This document shows, piece by piece, positions 24,450-33,133 of a stretch of DNA of 42,308 bases. This DNA comes from a virus. The notes below the pieces were generated by a model. The model was not told the origin of the DNA. It saw only the letters and a list, made by a program, of their open reading frames with translations, and made no database searches. The stretch is taken from the IMG/VR virus record IMGVR_UViG_3300037222_000103, positions 1 to 42,308 of that record; one strand, given 5' to 3'. A program made the translations under genes and the position numbers. How positions within the stretch are numbered: position 1 is the first letter of the stretch; every line of letters begins with the position of its first letter.

Positions 24450-24797
24450 GTGCCAATCGAGATAAAAATCGACTCGACTGCAATTTTCAAACTGACAGGC
24501 GAGCGAAAATTCCTTCTTGACTTGTATGTTTTCAATGACGAATTCGTGTCAGCGATGTTTGCCCAAAAGGGCAAGGTGGTGGATGGCAAAGAGCCTGTCA
24601 TGACGATGAAAGATGTCATAGATGAAGTCACGAAATATGTGCTGGAACAGACGGGGGTAGCGCTTCGTCCCTATGAGGCGGAAGCGATGTTTGAGAACCG
24701 CTTTGAGAACTGGGAGAAAGTCGCAAAAAACTGGCAATCGCCCATCGCGGCCTCGCCGACCTCGCCGGTTTCTATGGACCCCAGGTTTGCGGACTGA
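24450..24797 (+). CDS. Putative tail assembly chaperone, short (0-frame) product
   Basis: A 115-residue protein starting with GTG at 24450, with CGGAGATTTAGC before it; no ATG fits as well. It opens with a small beta part (PIEIKIDSTAIFKLTGERKF) followed by helices (MTMKDVIDEVTKYVLEQTGV; PYEAEAMFENRFENWEKVAK). After codon 94 it runs into a low-complexity end (SPIAASPTSPVS) to the TGA at 24797. The frame contains an A AAA AAC slippery site, as in lambda G. The short frame end and long continuation in -1 support the chaperone reading. Confidence 0.65.
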   Translation: MPIEIKIDSTAIFKLTGERKFLLDLYVFNDEFVSAMFAQKGKVVDGKEPVMTMKDVIDEVTKYVLEQTGVALRPYEAEAMFENRFENWEKVAKNWQSPIAASPTSPVSMDPRFAD

Positions 24798-24997
24798 GTT
24801 CGGGCGAAAAAGCCGTCCTGATGGCGAGCATGCCGCGCCTGAAAGCGCAGCGATTGCTAGACGAGTATCACGCGGGGAAGGCCAGCCCGCACGCCGACGA
24901 CCTTTACGACGCGGCTATGCTGACGACCGGGAGTGAACAAGTGGCGAATGCTTGTAGGGTTGCTGCGTTACGGGCCAACCAAAAATCACCGGGGTAA
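24450..24997 (+). CDS. Putative tail assembly chaperone, -1 frameshift product (GT-like)
   Basis: At 24725..24731 the heptamer A AAA AAC is in the correct phase (GCA AAA AAC). A -1 slip leads into an open frame of 88 codons ending at the TAA at 24995, for about 182 residues in all. The extension (LAIAHRGLADLAGFYG, then LSSGEKAVLMASMPRLKAQR, ending ANACRVAALRANQKSPG) has clear coding character, and no good start codon exists for it alone near 24731. In tailed phages such a shift makes the G and GT tail chaperones. Here the gene lies after, not before, the tape measure and just three bases before the portal, which is atypical. Confidence 0.65.
24725..24731 (+). promoter_or_regulatory. Programmed -1 frameshift slippery heptamer
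   Basis: A AAA AAC in the X XXY YYZ phase of the 24450 frame. Downstream sequence is GC-rich with small hairpins such as CGGC-CTC-GCCG, which might help the pause. The dominant evidence is the long -1 frame that follows. Confidence 0.7.
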
Positions 24998-25000
24998 TCC

Positions 25001-28000
25001 GTGTCCATAACCAACGGAAAAGCTGTCGCTCCCGTATCTCCATTCGCGGGACGGCGCATCCACAACTATCAGCGGCCATTCGCGCACTGGGTATTCCACC
25101 CCGCGCTGCGTGAAGGGACTTTTAACGCTCGCTACGACGTTCCAGCGATGTTGCAGGATCATGCCGTACAGATGGGAATGTGGGCGATTTACGGTTCGCT
25201 TGACAATGCGCAATTCGAGGTGCGAGCCAACAACAAAGACGGCAAGCGGTTCATCGAGAACACTATCTATCGGTTTTGGAATCATGACCGCGCCAAGGTC
25301 GTGCAGCACTACGTACCCTACGGCACATGCGCGGGGGAACCTATGTACGAGAAGGATGCCGATACCGGCCTGTGGAATTACGCCGGTCTGGATGATTTCG
25401 ACATTGGCGATGTGCAGCCGTGGAAACGCGGCCGGCAGATGACCAAGATGCGCGTATCGTCAGCGGGCATGGGATTGGGAGGCGATTTCCAGGAAGAGAA
25501 CCTATCCGAGTGGAACGTGCTTCGTCATCCGAAGATATTTTGGTGTGCGCACAAAGGCCTGTGCGGTAACCTACGCGGCCATTCGAGTTTGGAAGCAAGT
25601 TGGAATCCATGGATGGAAAAATGCGGATCGCATGGCGCAAAATCAAATCGAAAACTTTGGGCGTTCTCTAATTCGTTCCGCGGTTGCATCGTGAAGTATC
25701 CCGTTGGCAGCACGCTACGCGCGGATGGAATGACACGGATCGACAACCGGGACATTGCCCAGGAAATCGCGGAGAACTACAGCACCGGCGGAGTGTCCTA
25801 CCTGCCGAGCGGCGTTGACGAAAATGGTACGCCTCTATGGGAAATCATCGACCCAAAAATAAACGGCGATTTTTCCGAACTACTCAATTACCCTACGCAG
25901 CTTGATCGCGAGATATGGCAGGGCATGGGAGTGCCCGACGAAATCTTGCACGCTCCCGAAACGGGCGGCATCGGCCCGGTATCGCGTGAAGGTCCCTACT
26001 CCATCTTCATTTCTATCAGTGACTTTAGGGTGCGTGAACTCATCACGGCGTTTGACGTTGGCCCATCGGGGTACACCACGCGCAGCGAACAGGCAGGTGG
26101 AGTATTGCGGCCACTGTGCATGGAGAATTTCGGCCCCAAGTTCAAGTATGAAATCAGGCCAATTTCGCTTGCGCCGAAGCCGGCCGAGCCTGGCGCGGGC
26201 GGTAGTCCGCAATCGGCACCGGCGGCGGCCACGGGCAATCCTGGCATGCCACCGAAACAAAGCGGTGCGCCGCCCGTGCAGTTGTCGTCCGCGAACGCCG
26301 GTGAGGTGGAGTTGCCGGACGATGAAGTTGCGGACATTCTTGACGAGGATGTGCAGTTGTCGGCTATCCACGTCAAGCAGCTTGCACCGAAGCCTCCTAA
26401 TCAACAAGCCAAACCAGTCGCCAAGCACGACATCGCCCCTTGCGATACGGAAGACCTGGCCAACCTGTACGCGCACCTCTGGCAGGGCCAGCATCCCGAT
26501 AAAATCGGGCAAGACGAACTCGCCACGGTTCACGAAGAACTAGGGCACGGCGAGCACCATCTGTGCTGGGACGACGAACACGGTTGGAGCGTGCGGCACA
26601 CGTCCGAAAGCGACGACGTACAATTATCGACCCATCATGCGCCCAAGGGCGGCATCGTCATCAATGGGAAGGCATTCAAGGGCGGCATGTTCATCCCGTC
26701 GGCTGACTACCAGGCCGCGACGCCCGAAGAAAAAGCGGCGATCGACAACCCGAAGCAAGCCAGCGAAGACGCGCGGCGGGCGCGCGGCTCTGTCGATCAT
26801 GACGCGCTCAAGGAAAAACTTGAACCGCATGCGCACCACGAAATGACGGCGCAAGAGAAGACCTCGGCCAAGCGGTCGTTCAACGCCCTGTATCGTCACC
26901 ACGGCGACTTGACGCTGCACCGTCTGGAAGAGATCGCGGACCAGTTGCAAGCGGCACACGACCGCGAGGGGAACACGGAAGGGCAGACGGAGCAGTATTC
27001 GCGGCGATTGCGCGCAGTGCAGCATCAGATCGAATTGGCGAAGGCGAATGGCGTGACGGGCGACGTTACGAAACCGGAGAGTTTCTTCAAAGCTCCGGCC
27101 GAGCAGCAAGGGCTTTATTCGTGGAACACGCCGGAATTGAAGTCGGACGCCACTTCTGCGCCTACAATGACAGAGCAACCAAATGAGCAACCAAATGCCG
27201 AAACAGCCGAAGAACGAACCTCTGGACGAACTCCCGCAGCCGACCGGGGAGGAGATTCTGACCGGAGCGCTGGCGGAGATGATGGAGGACGCGGGAATCG
27301 ACCCGATGTCCCGCGCATCATCACGGTCCGAGAGCAGCATACAAAACCAAGTAATCCCGCCTTGGTTCCACAAGCTCTCCGAGGACATCTAAACGAAGCC
27401 CAACAGCACGGCACGTCACTCGCCATTGAATCGATGGAAAAGCACGGCGGTTTTCTCTTAGCCGATGGCACGGGCGTAGGCAAGACGCGCCAGGAACTAG
27501 CGGTTGCCAAGCATTTCGCGGACAAAGGTAAAAAGGTCATCGTTGTTAGCCCATCCGAAGTCATCAAGCCAAATTGGAAAAAAGGCACGATGGCAGGATC
27601 GTTCGCTCACGACTCGGCAACGATGGGCGTTGATGCCAAGCTTATCAAGGGGGATGGCGACATTGCATCGGGAGGCATCCATCTCACGACTTACAACGAA
27701 CTCGGCAAACTGAAAGACAAGATCGATAAGGATACCGTCGTCATATTCGACGAATCGCATTTCATGAAAAACCGTTCTTCCGCGCGATACAAGCACGGTA
27801 AGGACATTATCGACAAGGCCGGTTCCGTCATGTACGCGACGGCGACGCCAGCCGATAAACCACTGCACATTGCGCATCTTGCGAAAGCCAACGTGTTCGG
27901 CAATGCTGGACAATCCGAGACGTATCAAAAACTCGGCATGAAGCTTGTTGACCAGCATATCGGCGGCGGCCAAACCGTGAAATGCTGGCAAATCGATCCG

Positions 28001-29584
28001 AAGGTAGGATTCAAAGAAGCCGCACGTCGCCTATCCGGTTTGTTCGATCAGATGACCAAAGACGGGTTGATGATTAAGCGCGAACTGTCGATGGATCGCG
28101 TTAATGTCGGCATGGATCGGCTGGAACTGGACGACTCTCAGCACGCAGAGATTCAAAAAGTATTCGATGACAAGATGAGCGAAACGAACGGCAACAAGGC
28201 CGTATCGCTTATGGCTGCACGCCTTCATCAAGAGCCGTTCAAGATTCCCCATACGGTCAAGGCGATTCAAGAAGAACTTGCGGCTGGGCGCATGCCAGTG
28301 GTGTTCGTTGGCCGAGTGAACGACATCGGCGAGGAAAACGACGAAGGGGAAACTGAAGTCGAATCGGTTGGAACTGCACCGGCGTTGAAAGCGGCATTGA
28401 TCGCGGCTGGCGTGCCGGAATCGGATATCGGCGAATTGCATGGCGGCGCAACGAAAACAGCCGAGCAAAAGAAAAAAGCGATGGAGGATTTTCAGAGCGG
28501 CAAACGCAAGGTGATGATTGCCACGATCCAAAGCGGAGGCACAGGGATCAACCTGGACGACACCACGGGCAAGAATCCGCGTTCGCTAATCATGATGACA
28601 CCGCCCTTCACGGCAAACGATATGGCGCAGGCGCTCGGGCGGGTAAATCGCCTGAACACCAAGAGCGATGTTCGTGTGCGTGGCATTCTCGCTAACACGT
28701 CAATCGACGATTGGAATGCTGGCATCTTGGAGAACAAGTTCAAGACGTTGGGCGCGGTTGTCGGCGGCAACGCGAAACGCGGCATGGAAGCGATTCGACC
28801 CGATGCTGCGGTTGCTAACGATGAAGGCGAGGCATTCGACTGGGGAGAATCTCTGCATCCGATTCCGAAGGTCTACCACAACACGCCATTTTCCCACAAC
28901 GATATTGTCGGTCAATTTGGCGGCCGTCGCACGCAGAAAAATGGCGAATGGACGACGCAATTTCCGAGTCAAGAAAAGCTCGATGCGTATAAGGCCCACG
29001 TCGCTCCGAAAGAGCAATCGAAGGCGCAGGAAGGTTCAACGCCAACGGTAGCACCGAAAGCAACTCCTGCCGAGCTAATCAGCGTTAGCGGCAACACCTA
29101 TGCCCACAAGGACAAGATAAAATCGGCTGGCGGCAAATGGGATTCCGGACGCGGCGTCTGGACTATATCGCCAGACGCAAAAGAGAAAATCGCTCATTTG
29201 AACGGACTGCGTTTTTCGGGTGGTGAGTCGAAACCGGAAGAAGCAAAACCGAAGATCAGCGACGATCAACGCAAGGCCATTCATGAAGCAGTGCGCATCT
29301 TGGCGGGCAACGATCCAGACCGAGCGCGCGAACGGAACGGCGTGGGCTTCAATCAAATGGATGCGAATTTCGGCGCATCGCTCGCTGAGGCATCCACGTT
29401 GACCGATAAGCAGGCAGAAGCGGCGGCCAAGATGCTTGCCAAATATCACCGGCAACTGCCGGAAGACCTGCACAAAAAGGCTACGGAGTCCATCAGCCTT
29501 TCGTCGGCAGACGCCCCTAAACTCGGCGGCAGTTCCAAAGACCGCCGCAAGGCCCGCCGCGCAGCAGAACGAGGTGAAGCATGA
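25001..29584 (+). CDS. Portal protein fused to an SF2-type helicase
   Basis: A single 1527-codon frame. Residues 1 to about 395 are a portal (Mu gp29/DUF935-like pattern: DVPAMLQDHAVQMGMWAIYG, FWNHDRAKVVQHYVPYGTCA, ending in a DREIWQGMGVPDEIL-type helix). A Pro/Ala linker follows, with motifs VQLSSA (426), VQLSAI (451) and VQLSTH (540). Next come a GGxFIP module (545-582), a charged helical stretch and an acidic/Gly region (~735-765). The helicase spans about 790-1330: Walker A DGTGVGKT (822-829), DESH (917-920), ATATP (946-950), QALGRVNR (1210-1217). The GTGVGK loop resembles strawberry-notch or DarB-type helicases. A KWD...VWTIS module and ISLSSA (1498) end the protein. The portal part threads DNA; the helicase may be released and ejected to act in the host. 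Confidence 0.8.
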   Translation: MSITNGKAVAPVSPFAGRRIHNYQRPFAHWVFHPALREGTFNARYDVPAMLQDHAVQMGMWAIYGSLDNAQFEVRANNKDGKRFIENTIYRFWNHDRAKVVQHYVPYGTCAGEPMYEKDADTGLWNYAGLDDFDIGDVQPWKRGRQMTKMRVSSAGMGLGGDFQEENLSEWNVLRHPKIFWCAHKGLCGNLRGHSSLEASWNPWMEKCGSHGAKSNRKLWAFSNSFRGCIVKYPVGSTLRADGMTRIDNRDIAQEIAENYSTGGVSYLPSGVDENGTPLWEIIDPKINGDFSELLNYPTQLDREIWQGMGVPDEILHAPETGGIGPVSREGPYSIFISISDFRVRELITAFDVGPSGYTTRSEQAGGVLRPLCMENFGPKFKYEIRPISLAPKPAEPGAGGSPQSAPAAATGNPGMPPKQSGAPPVQLSSANAGEVELPDDEVADILDEDVQLSAIHVKQLAPKPPNQQAKPVAKHDIAPCDTEDLANLYAHLWQGQHPDKIGQDELATVHEELGHGEHHLCWDDEHGWSVRHTSESDDVQLSTHHAPKGGIVINGKAFKGGMFIPSADYQAATPEEKAAIDNPKQASEDARRARGSVDHDALKEKLEPHAHHEMTAQEKTSAKRSFNALYRHHGDLTLHRLEEIADQLQAAHDREGNTEGQTEQYSRRLRAVQHQIELAKANGVTGDVTKPESFFKAPAEQQGLYSWNTPELKSDATSAPTMTEQPNEQPNAETAEERTSGRTPAADRGGDSDRSAGGDDGGRGNRPDVPRIITVREQHTKPSNPALVPQALRGHLNEAQQHGTSLAIESMEKHGGFLLADGTGVGKTRQELAVAKHFADKGKKVIVVSPSEVIKPNWKKGTMAGSFAHDSATMGVDAKLIKGDGDIASGGIHLTTYNELGKLKDKIDKDTVVIFDESHFMKNRSSARYKHGKDIIDKAGSVMYATATPADKPLHIAHLAKANVFGNAGQSETYQKLGMKLVDQHIGGGQTVKCWQIDPKVGFKEAARRLSGLFDQMTKDGLMIKRELSMDRVNVGMDRLELDDSQHAEIQKVFDDKMSETNGNKAVSLMAARLHQEPFKIPHTVKAIQEELAAGRMPVVFVGRVNDIGEENDEGETEVESVGTAPALKAALIAAGVPESDIGELHGGATKTAEQKKKAMEDFQSGKRKVMIATIQSGGTGINLDDTTGKNPRSLIMMTPPFTANDMAQALGRVNRLNTKSDVRVRGILANTSIDDWNAGILENKFKTLGAVVGGNAKRGMEAIRPDAAVANDEGEAFDWGESLHPIPKVYHNTPFSHNDIVGQFGGRRTQKNGEWTTQFPSQEKLDAYKAHVAPKEQSKAQEGSTPTVAPKATPAELISVSGNTYAHKDKIKSAGGKWDSGRGVWTISPDAKEKIAHLNGLRFSGGESKPEEAKPKISDDQRKAIHEAVRILAGNDPDRARERNGVGFNQMDANFGASLAEASTLTDKQAEAAAKMLAKYHRQLPEDLHKKATESISLSSADAPKLGGSSKDRRKARRAAERGEA

Positions 29585-29901
29585 TCATCCCCGCACCGCA
29601 AAAACTTCCCGTCCGCATTGACTGGCGAACCGACAAGAACGCCCAGAATGGAGGCGTCGTCGATCTAGACACGATGCAACCTATCAGCGGGCCGGATGGA
29701 TTTTGCTGCTTTGTCGATGAGGCAACCGGCGAATGGAAGCGTTACGTATGCTGCGACGGCAAGCCCGTGCGCGGACCTGATGGCATGCTGCTGGTTGAAA
29801 GCGGAGTCGGCCGCGTCAAGTTCTTCCCGTTCCAAGGAACCCTGGATCAATTTAAGGCTTTCCTGCGCAGCTACATTCGCGAACAGGAGACGCCATCGTG
29901 A
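29581..29901 (+). CDS. Hypothetical small protein between head fusion genes
   Basis: A 106-residue protein with GAGGTGAAGC before its ATG, which overlaps the portal-helicase stop (ATGA); its own stop overlaps the next GTG. The core (GPDGFCCFVDEATGEWKRYV; CCDGKPVRGPDGMLLV) is beta-rich with two Cys pairs, and a C-terminal helix follows. I have a faint memory of similar small proteins near phage portals but cannot name the family. The tight overlap implies fixed expression with both large proteins. Confidence 0.7.
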   Translation: MIIPAPQKLPVRIDWRTDKNAQNGGVVDLDTMQPISGPDGFCCFVDEATGEWKRYVCCDGKPVRGPDGMLLVESGVGRVKFFPFQGTLDQFKAFLRSYIREQETPS

Positions 29902-32396
29902 AAGCCTATATCCTCCCCGACGGCATCATCCGACTCGGCACGCGCACGATCCTGCCGACGCACGCAGGCTACGCATCGCTCGCCGCGATGATTCACGAGC
30001 GAATCGGCATCGCGACAAAAACCCCCGCAAGTTGCGGGAGTATCGAAAAACCCCTATATGTTTCTGAACCAGAGTTTCGGCTGAGCAGTGGATATGGAGG
30101 CCATCCGTGGATGGGCGGCGTGCCCGACTACGGCGAAACCTACGATATCCCCTTGGAGCATCTTCATGTTGACCCCGACCGCTTCCAATTCAAGCACGGA
30201 TCGCACGAAGACACCGGCGTTACGACTGATCTTGATCCCGACGCTTTCGATGCCGACACCTGCGACGAGTTGGGAGTATGGAAAGACCCCGACGATGGGA
30301 AAACCTACGTGGTGGACGGGCACCACCGGCGTGAGTTAGGCGAGCGTGACGGCGTCGAATCGATGCGGTGCAAGTACATCAAGGCCGACACCGCGGAAGA
30401 GGCACGCAAGATCGGCGGCGAGATGAATGGGGTAAGGCTGTCGGCGGCGGACGCTTCGGGGCATTTGCACAAGGATAAGGGGCCTGGCGGCGGACAGTTT
30501 ACAGGACAAGGGAAACCAGGAGGGGCCAAACAAGGGAAACCAGCTAAACCGCTGGATACTGCAAAACCCGTATCACGTTCGGCAGCGCTGAATGCCAAGC
30601 ATGCCGACTTAAGGAAAGCTCTCGCTGGAATGAAGCAAGAGCGTATCGACACCTTTAACGCAATCAAGGCGGACGCTGAATCGGAGATGAAAAAAGTTGG
30701 CAAGAGTTTTTCGGCGATATCAAAATCATCCGACAACATAGCGTCAATGGAAGGCGATTTGCAAAACGCCTATATCGAATTGGATTCTCTCAAAACCGAC
30801 TTCGATGATGATTGGAATCCATCCCAGAAGTTCACGGCGTTCAAGGAAATCGAACAGGCGGCAAAAGCAACCTTGGCGGCAAATGAGGTTGAACCGCTTC
30901 AAAATGAATTTAGCGATGAAGACAAAAAGAGCAACAAGGCAGGACTGACAAAAATAATCTCGTTTGCCATCGCCGCCCGCCAGCACTTGAAAGCCTACGT
31001 CGGACACCGCAAGGAAATGCAAGCGATAAAGAGCGGCGAGGACGTGAAACTATCGATGGACGACGACTTAACCATCGATCCCTATGACGACCTGAATGGG
31101 GTGCGGTTGTCGGCGGCGAATCCGGCTGAGAATCAGCCCACGAATCCTGCGCCAACGCAACCTTCGGACGATGACGAACCGGAACCGGAATTCCCTGATG
31201 CCGACCGCAGTCCTGACCTCTCTCCCGAAGACGAAGAAATCCTCCGACGCATCTGGAATGAGCCGAAACAAAGTGTATCCCTATCGGCAACGCACGCGCC
31301 ATCTGGATACACGCACCAAAAGCCGCTGGCGATTCAGGGCAAAAACTACGTCGGCGGCGAATTCGTTCCCGGCGATGTCGTCGCACGCGCTACACCGGAA
31401 GAGAAGGCGCGACTAGGCATCAAGCAAGACGAAACCAAGGTCGGCGATCAGAAGAATCCGAAGGAGCAATCGCCGAATGTTCCGGTCAAGAAGAAGCCGA
31501 AGAGACCGCCAGTTACGAAGTATTTCAAGTTTGGCGTTATTCTCGACGCAGATAGAAAAATGATAGGAGGAGCCAAGCCAGCGATTGACAAAGTATTCGG
31601 CAAGGACGTTACCGAGCAGGATATTCGCTACTTGATTGGAGTTAGTGACGGCTCTGTGTACGCGACAACGAGCTTGAACGACAACGGCCGAGATCGCGAT
31701 GTTTTAATCATCGCTAATAGCGACCGCATCAAGGATATGCGGCGAACCATCAGTAAGAATGCCGATGGCGATCTTGAGATTCATAATGACCTATTTTTCA
31801 TGCACAAGGACTCTCAAGGAGGCGGCTACGGCACGCAAGTATTCGCCGATGAAGTGCGCTCTGCTGCCAACATGGGCGTCAAGAAAATCGTCACCGTCGG
31901 CGGGCGCGGTCGCTGGATGAACGGCTACACGACATGGCCTAAGCTTGGCTATGATGCAAAGTTGCCTAACTACATGCCAGCGATGCCGAAGAATATCAAG
32001 GAAGCTAAGCCGAAGACAATTCAAGACCTACTGACGATTCCCGGTGGGTCGGAGTATTGGAAAAAGCACGGACAGCAAATGGAGATGACATTCGACCTGA
32101 CGCCTGGGAGCAAGTCGCTATCGATTTTGAATAAGTATCTCGTGGCGAAAGGAAAACCGCCGATTGAGGTTGATGCGGAAGAAGCCAATCAGACGCGAGC
32201 GGAATTCATGGATCGTAGGACAGCCGAAATTCAGGCTAATAGGGAGGCCAGTGAAAAGTCCGCGACTGTTTCCCTCTCCTCCGTTTCCGCCGAGGTGCAG
32301 GAGGAGGCTATCAGGTCATTGCGGGCGAGATTTCCTCTGTCTGACTACACGGATGAGGCGGTGAAGTTGTCGGCGCATTACGTCAACAACTGTTGA
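29898..32396 (+). CDS. Multidomain ParB-like / GNAT-like virion-cluster protein
   Basis: A 832-residue protein with GTG start and AGGAGACGCCATC upstream. Residues ~85-175 look like a ParB/sulfiredoxin-fold domain: a strand-loop region, then TYVVDGHHRRELGERDG with the DGHHR signature (140-144). After VRLSAA (179) comes a Gly-rich HLHKDKGPGGGQFTGQG element, then a coiled coil (200-380). VKLSMD (383), VRLSAA (402) and VSLSAT (460) frame an acidic Pro-rich linker. A shared GGEFVPG module (465-506) precedes a GNAT-like domain (541-700) with QGGGYG (640-645) as the CoA loop. VSLSSV (791) and VKLSAH (822) close it. The target of the acetyltransferase-like domain is unknown. Confidence 0.6.
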   Translation: MKAYILPDGIIRLGTRTILPTHAGYASLAAMIHERIGIATKTPASCGSIEKPLYVSEPEFRLSSGYGGHPWMGGVPDYGETYDIPLEHLHVDPDRFQFKHGSHEDTGVTTDLDPDAFDADTCDELGVWKDPDDGKTYVVDGHHRRELGERDGVESMRCKYIKADTAEEARKIGGEMNGVRLSAADASGHLHKDKGPGGGQFTGQGKPGGAKQGKPAKPLDTAKPVSRSAALNAKHADLRKALAGMKQERIDTFNAIKADAESEMKKVGKSFSAISKSSDNIASMEGDLQNAYIELDSLKTDFDDDWNPSQKFTAFKEIEQAAKATLAANEVEPLQNEFSDEDKKSNKAGLTKIISFAIAARQHLKAYVGHRKEMQAIKSGEDVKLSMDDDLTIDPYDDLNGVRLSAANPAENQPTNPAPTQPSDDDEPEPEFPDADRSPDLSPEDEEILRRIWNEPKQSVSLSATHAPSGYTHQKPLAIQGKNYVGGEFVPGDVVARATPEEKARLGIKQDETKVGDQKNPKEQSPNVPVKKKPKRPPVTKYFKFGVILDADRKMIGGAKPAIDKVFGKDVTEQDIRYLIGVSDGSVYATTSLNDNGRDRDVLIIANSDRIKDMRRTISKNADGDLEIHNDLFFMHKDSQGGGYGTQVFADEVRSAANMGVKKIVTVGGRGRWMNGYTTWPKLGYDAKLPNYMPAMPKNIKEAKPKTIQDLLTIPGGSEYWKKHGQQMEMTFDLTPGSKSLSILNKYLVAKGKPPIEVDAEEANQTRAEFMDRRTAEIQANREASEKSATVSLSSVSAEVQEEAIRSLRARFPLSDYTDEAVKLSAHYVNNC

Positions 32397-32421
32397 CAAA
32401 AGCGCGCACGGTGGCGATAAT
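32393..32421 (+). promoter_or_regulatory. Strong sigma70-type promoter, near-leaderless transcript
   Basis: TTGACA (32393..32398), a 17-bp spacer and GATAAT (32416..32421) predict a transcript start at or next to the ATG at 32428. Only AAGG lies between, too close for normal initiation. It overlaps the stop of the preceding gene. It would give the small-gene cassette 32428..33357 its own expression. Confidence 0.6.
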
Positions 32422-32427
32422 AAGGTC

Positions 32428-32691
32428 ATGAACAAAAACGAAAATAATTTACCGACAAAGCAGACGATAATAGACGATTTTTTGCGTTGGGTAAAACGCC
32501 AGCCCGTCACTGGTGAATTGCTCGCGTCAACTATGGTCGCTCGGTATACCAAGGAAGTTTATGGACCTTTGCTCGATACCAGAGGCCGGGAGACCATTGC
32601 GGCAGACGTTGAGCATATTCTCAGACGATACTACATCGACAACATCGGGCATATTTACTGGATGAATAAGTTATGTCAATTAAAGAGTTGA
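32428..32691 (+). CDS. Hypothetical small protein of the internal cassette
   Basis: An 87-residue protein, helical and charged (TKQTIIDDFLRWVKRQPVTG; TIAADVEHILRRYYIDNIGH). It begins the cassette with its own promoter. No family is recognised. It overlaps the following gene by 19 bases. Initiation may be leaderless (see the promoter at 32393). Confidence 0.65.
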   Translation: MNKNENNLPTKQTIIDDFLRWVKRQPVTGELLASTMVARYTKEVYGPLLDTRGRETIAADVEHILRRYYIDNIGHIYWMNKLCQLKS

Positions 32692-32931
32692 TAGAGCATT
32701 TACAACAGTTTCCGCAAGACGCCACTGCTGTTTGCGTCTACATGATGTGCAGCGATTGGCACATCTTAGAAGCGGACCAAATAAAATTTTATCCGGTTTC
32801 ATCAGGCAAAGACAAAAATGAAGCAAAGATACGTTATCCGCAATGGCCAAATCATGGAATACAACGAAAAGCAATGGGACTCAGCGGAAAAACCTGTGTT
32901 TTTGCCGATAGTTACGTTTCCAGGAAACTAA
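32673..32931 (+). pseudogene. Small phage protein gene interrupted by a one-base frameshift
   Basis: The first 48 codons (MSIKELIEHLQQFPQDATAV, then CSDWHILEADQIKFYP) read into an A run at 32813..32818. From there the 0 frame loses sense, while the +1 frame continues as MKQRYVIRNGQIMEYNEKQW, then AEKPVFLPIVTFPGN, ending at 32931. Family members I recall have both halves in one chain of about 85 residues, ending in FPGN. Removing one A restores this. It may be a sequencing error, a true mutation, or slippage on AAAAA. The uninterrupted 0 frame to 32936 is unlikely to be the real C-terminus. Confidence 0.7.
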
Positions 32932-32932
32932 T

Positions 32933-33133
32933 GTGAGACACGGAACCTTAAGTAATCGTCTCCGCTCGCTCCGTAAATCCGCTGGCCTGACCATCCAGCA
33001 ACTAGCGGAACTTGCTGGCCTATCTCGCCAAGCCGTGCAACACATCGAGAGCGGTAAGCGGACGAATCCAGGCATTGAGACGATACGATCTATCTGCAAG
33101 GTATTGGGCATTAGCTTGAAGGAGTTTGACTGA
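32933..33133 (+). CDS. XRE-family small regulator
   Basis: A 66-residue protein with GTG start, CCAGGAAACTAAT upstream. It is almost wholly a helix-turn-helix: RLRSLRKSAGLTIQQLAELA, then GLSRQAVQHIESGKRTNPGI, then IRSICKVLGISLKEFD. It is a minimal XRE/Cro-like protein. Located between virion genes rather than in the control region, it may regulate the cassette promoter at 32393 or act as an antitoxin-type protein; no toxin partner is seen. Its TGA overlaps the next ATG. Confidence 0.85.
   Translation: MRHGTLSNRLRSLRKSAGLTIQQLAELAGLSRQAVQHIESGKRTNPGIETIRSICKVLGISLKEFD

Noticed and set aside
26624-27388. Minus-strand open frame of 254 codons
   Set aside because: It lies fully within the portal-helicase linker region, is Arg-rich without domain pattern, and is a shadow of GC-rich coding.
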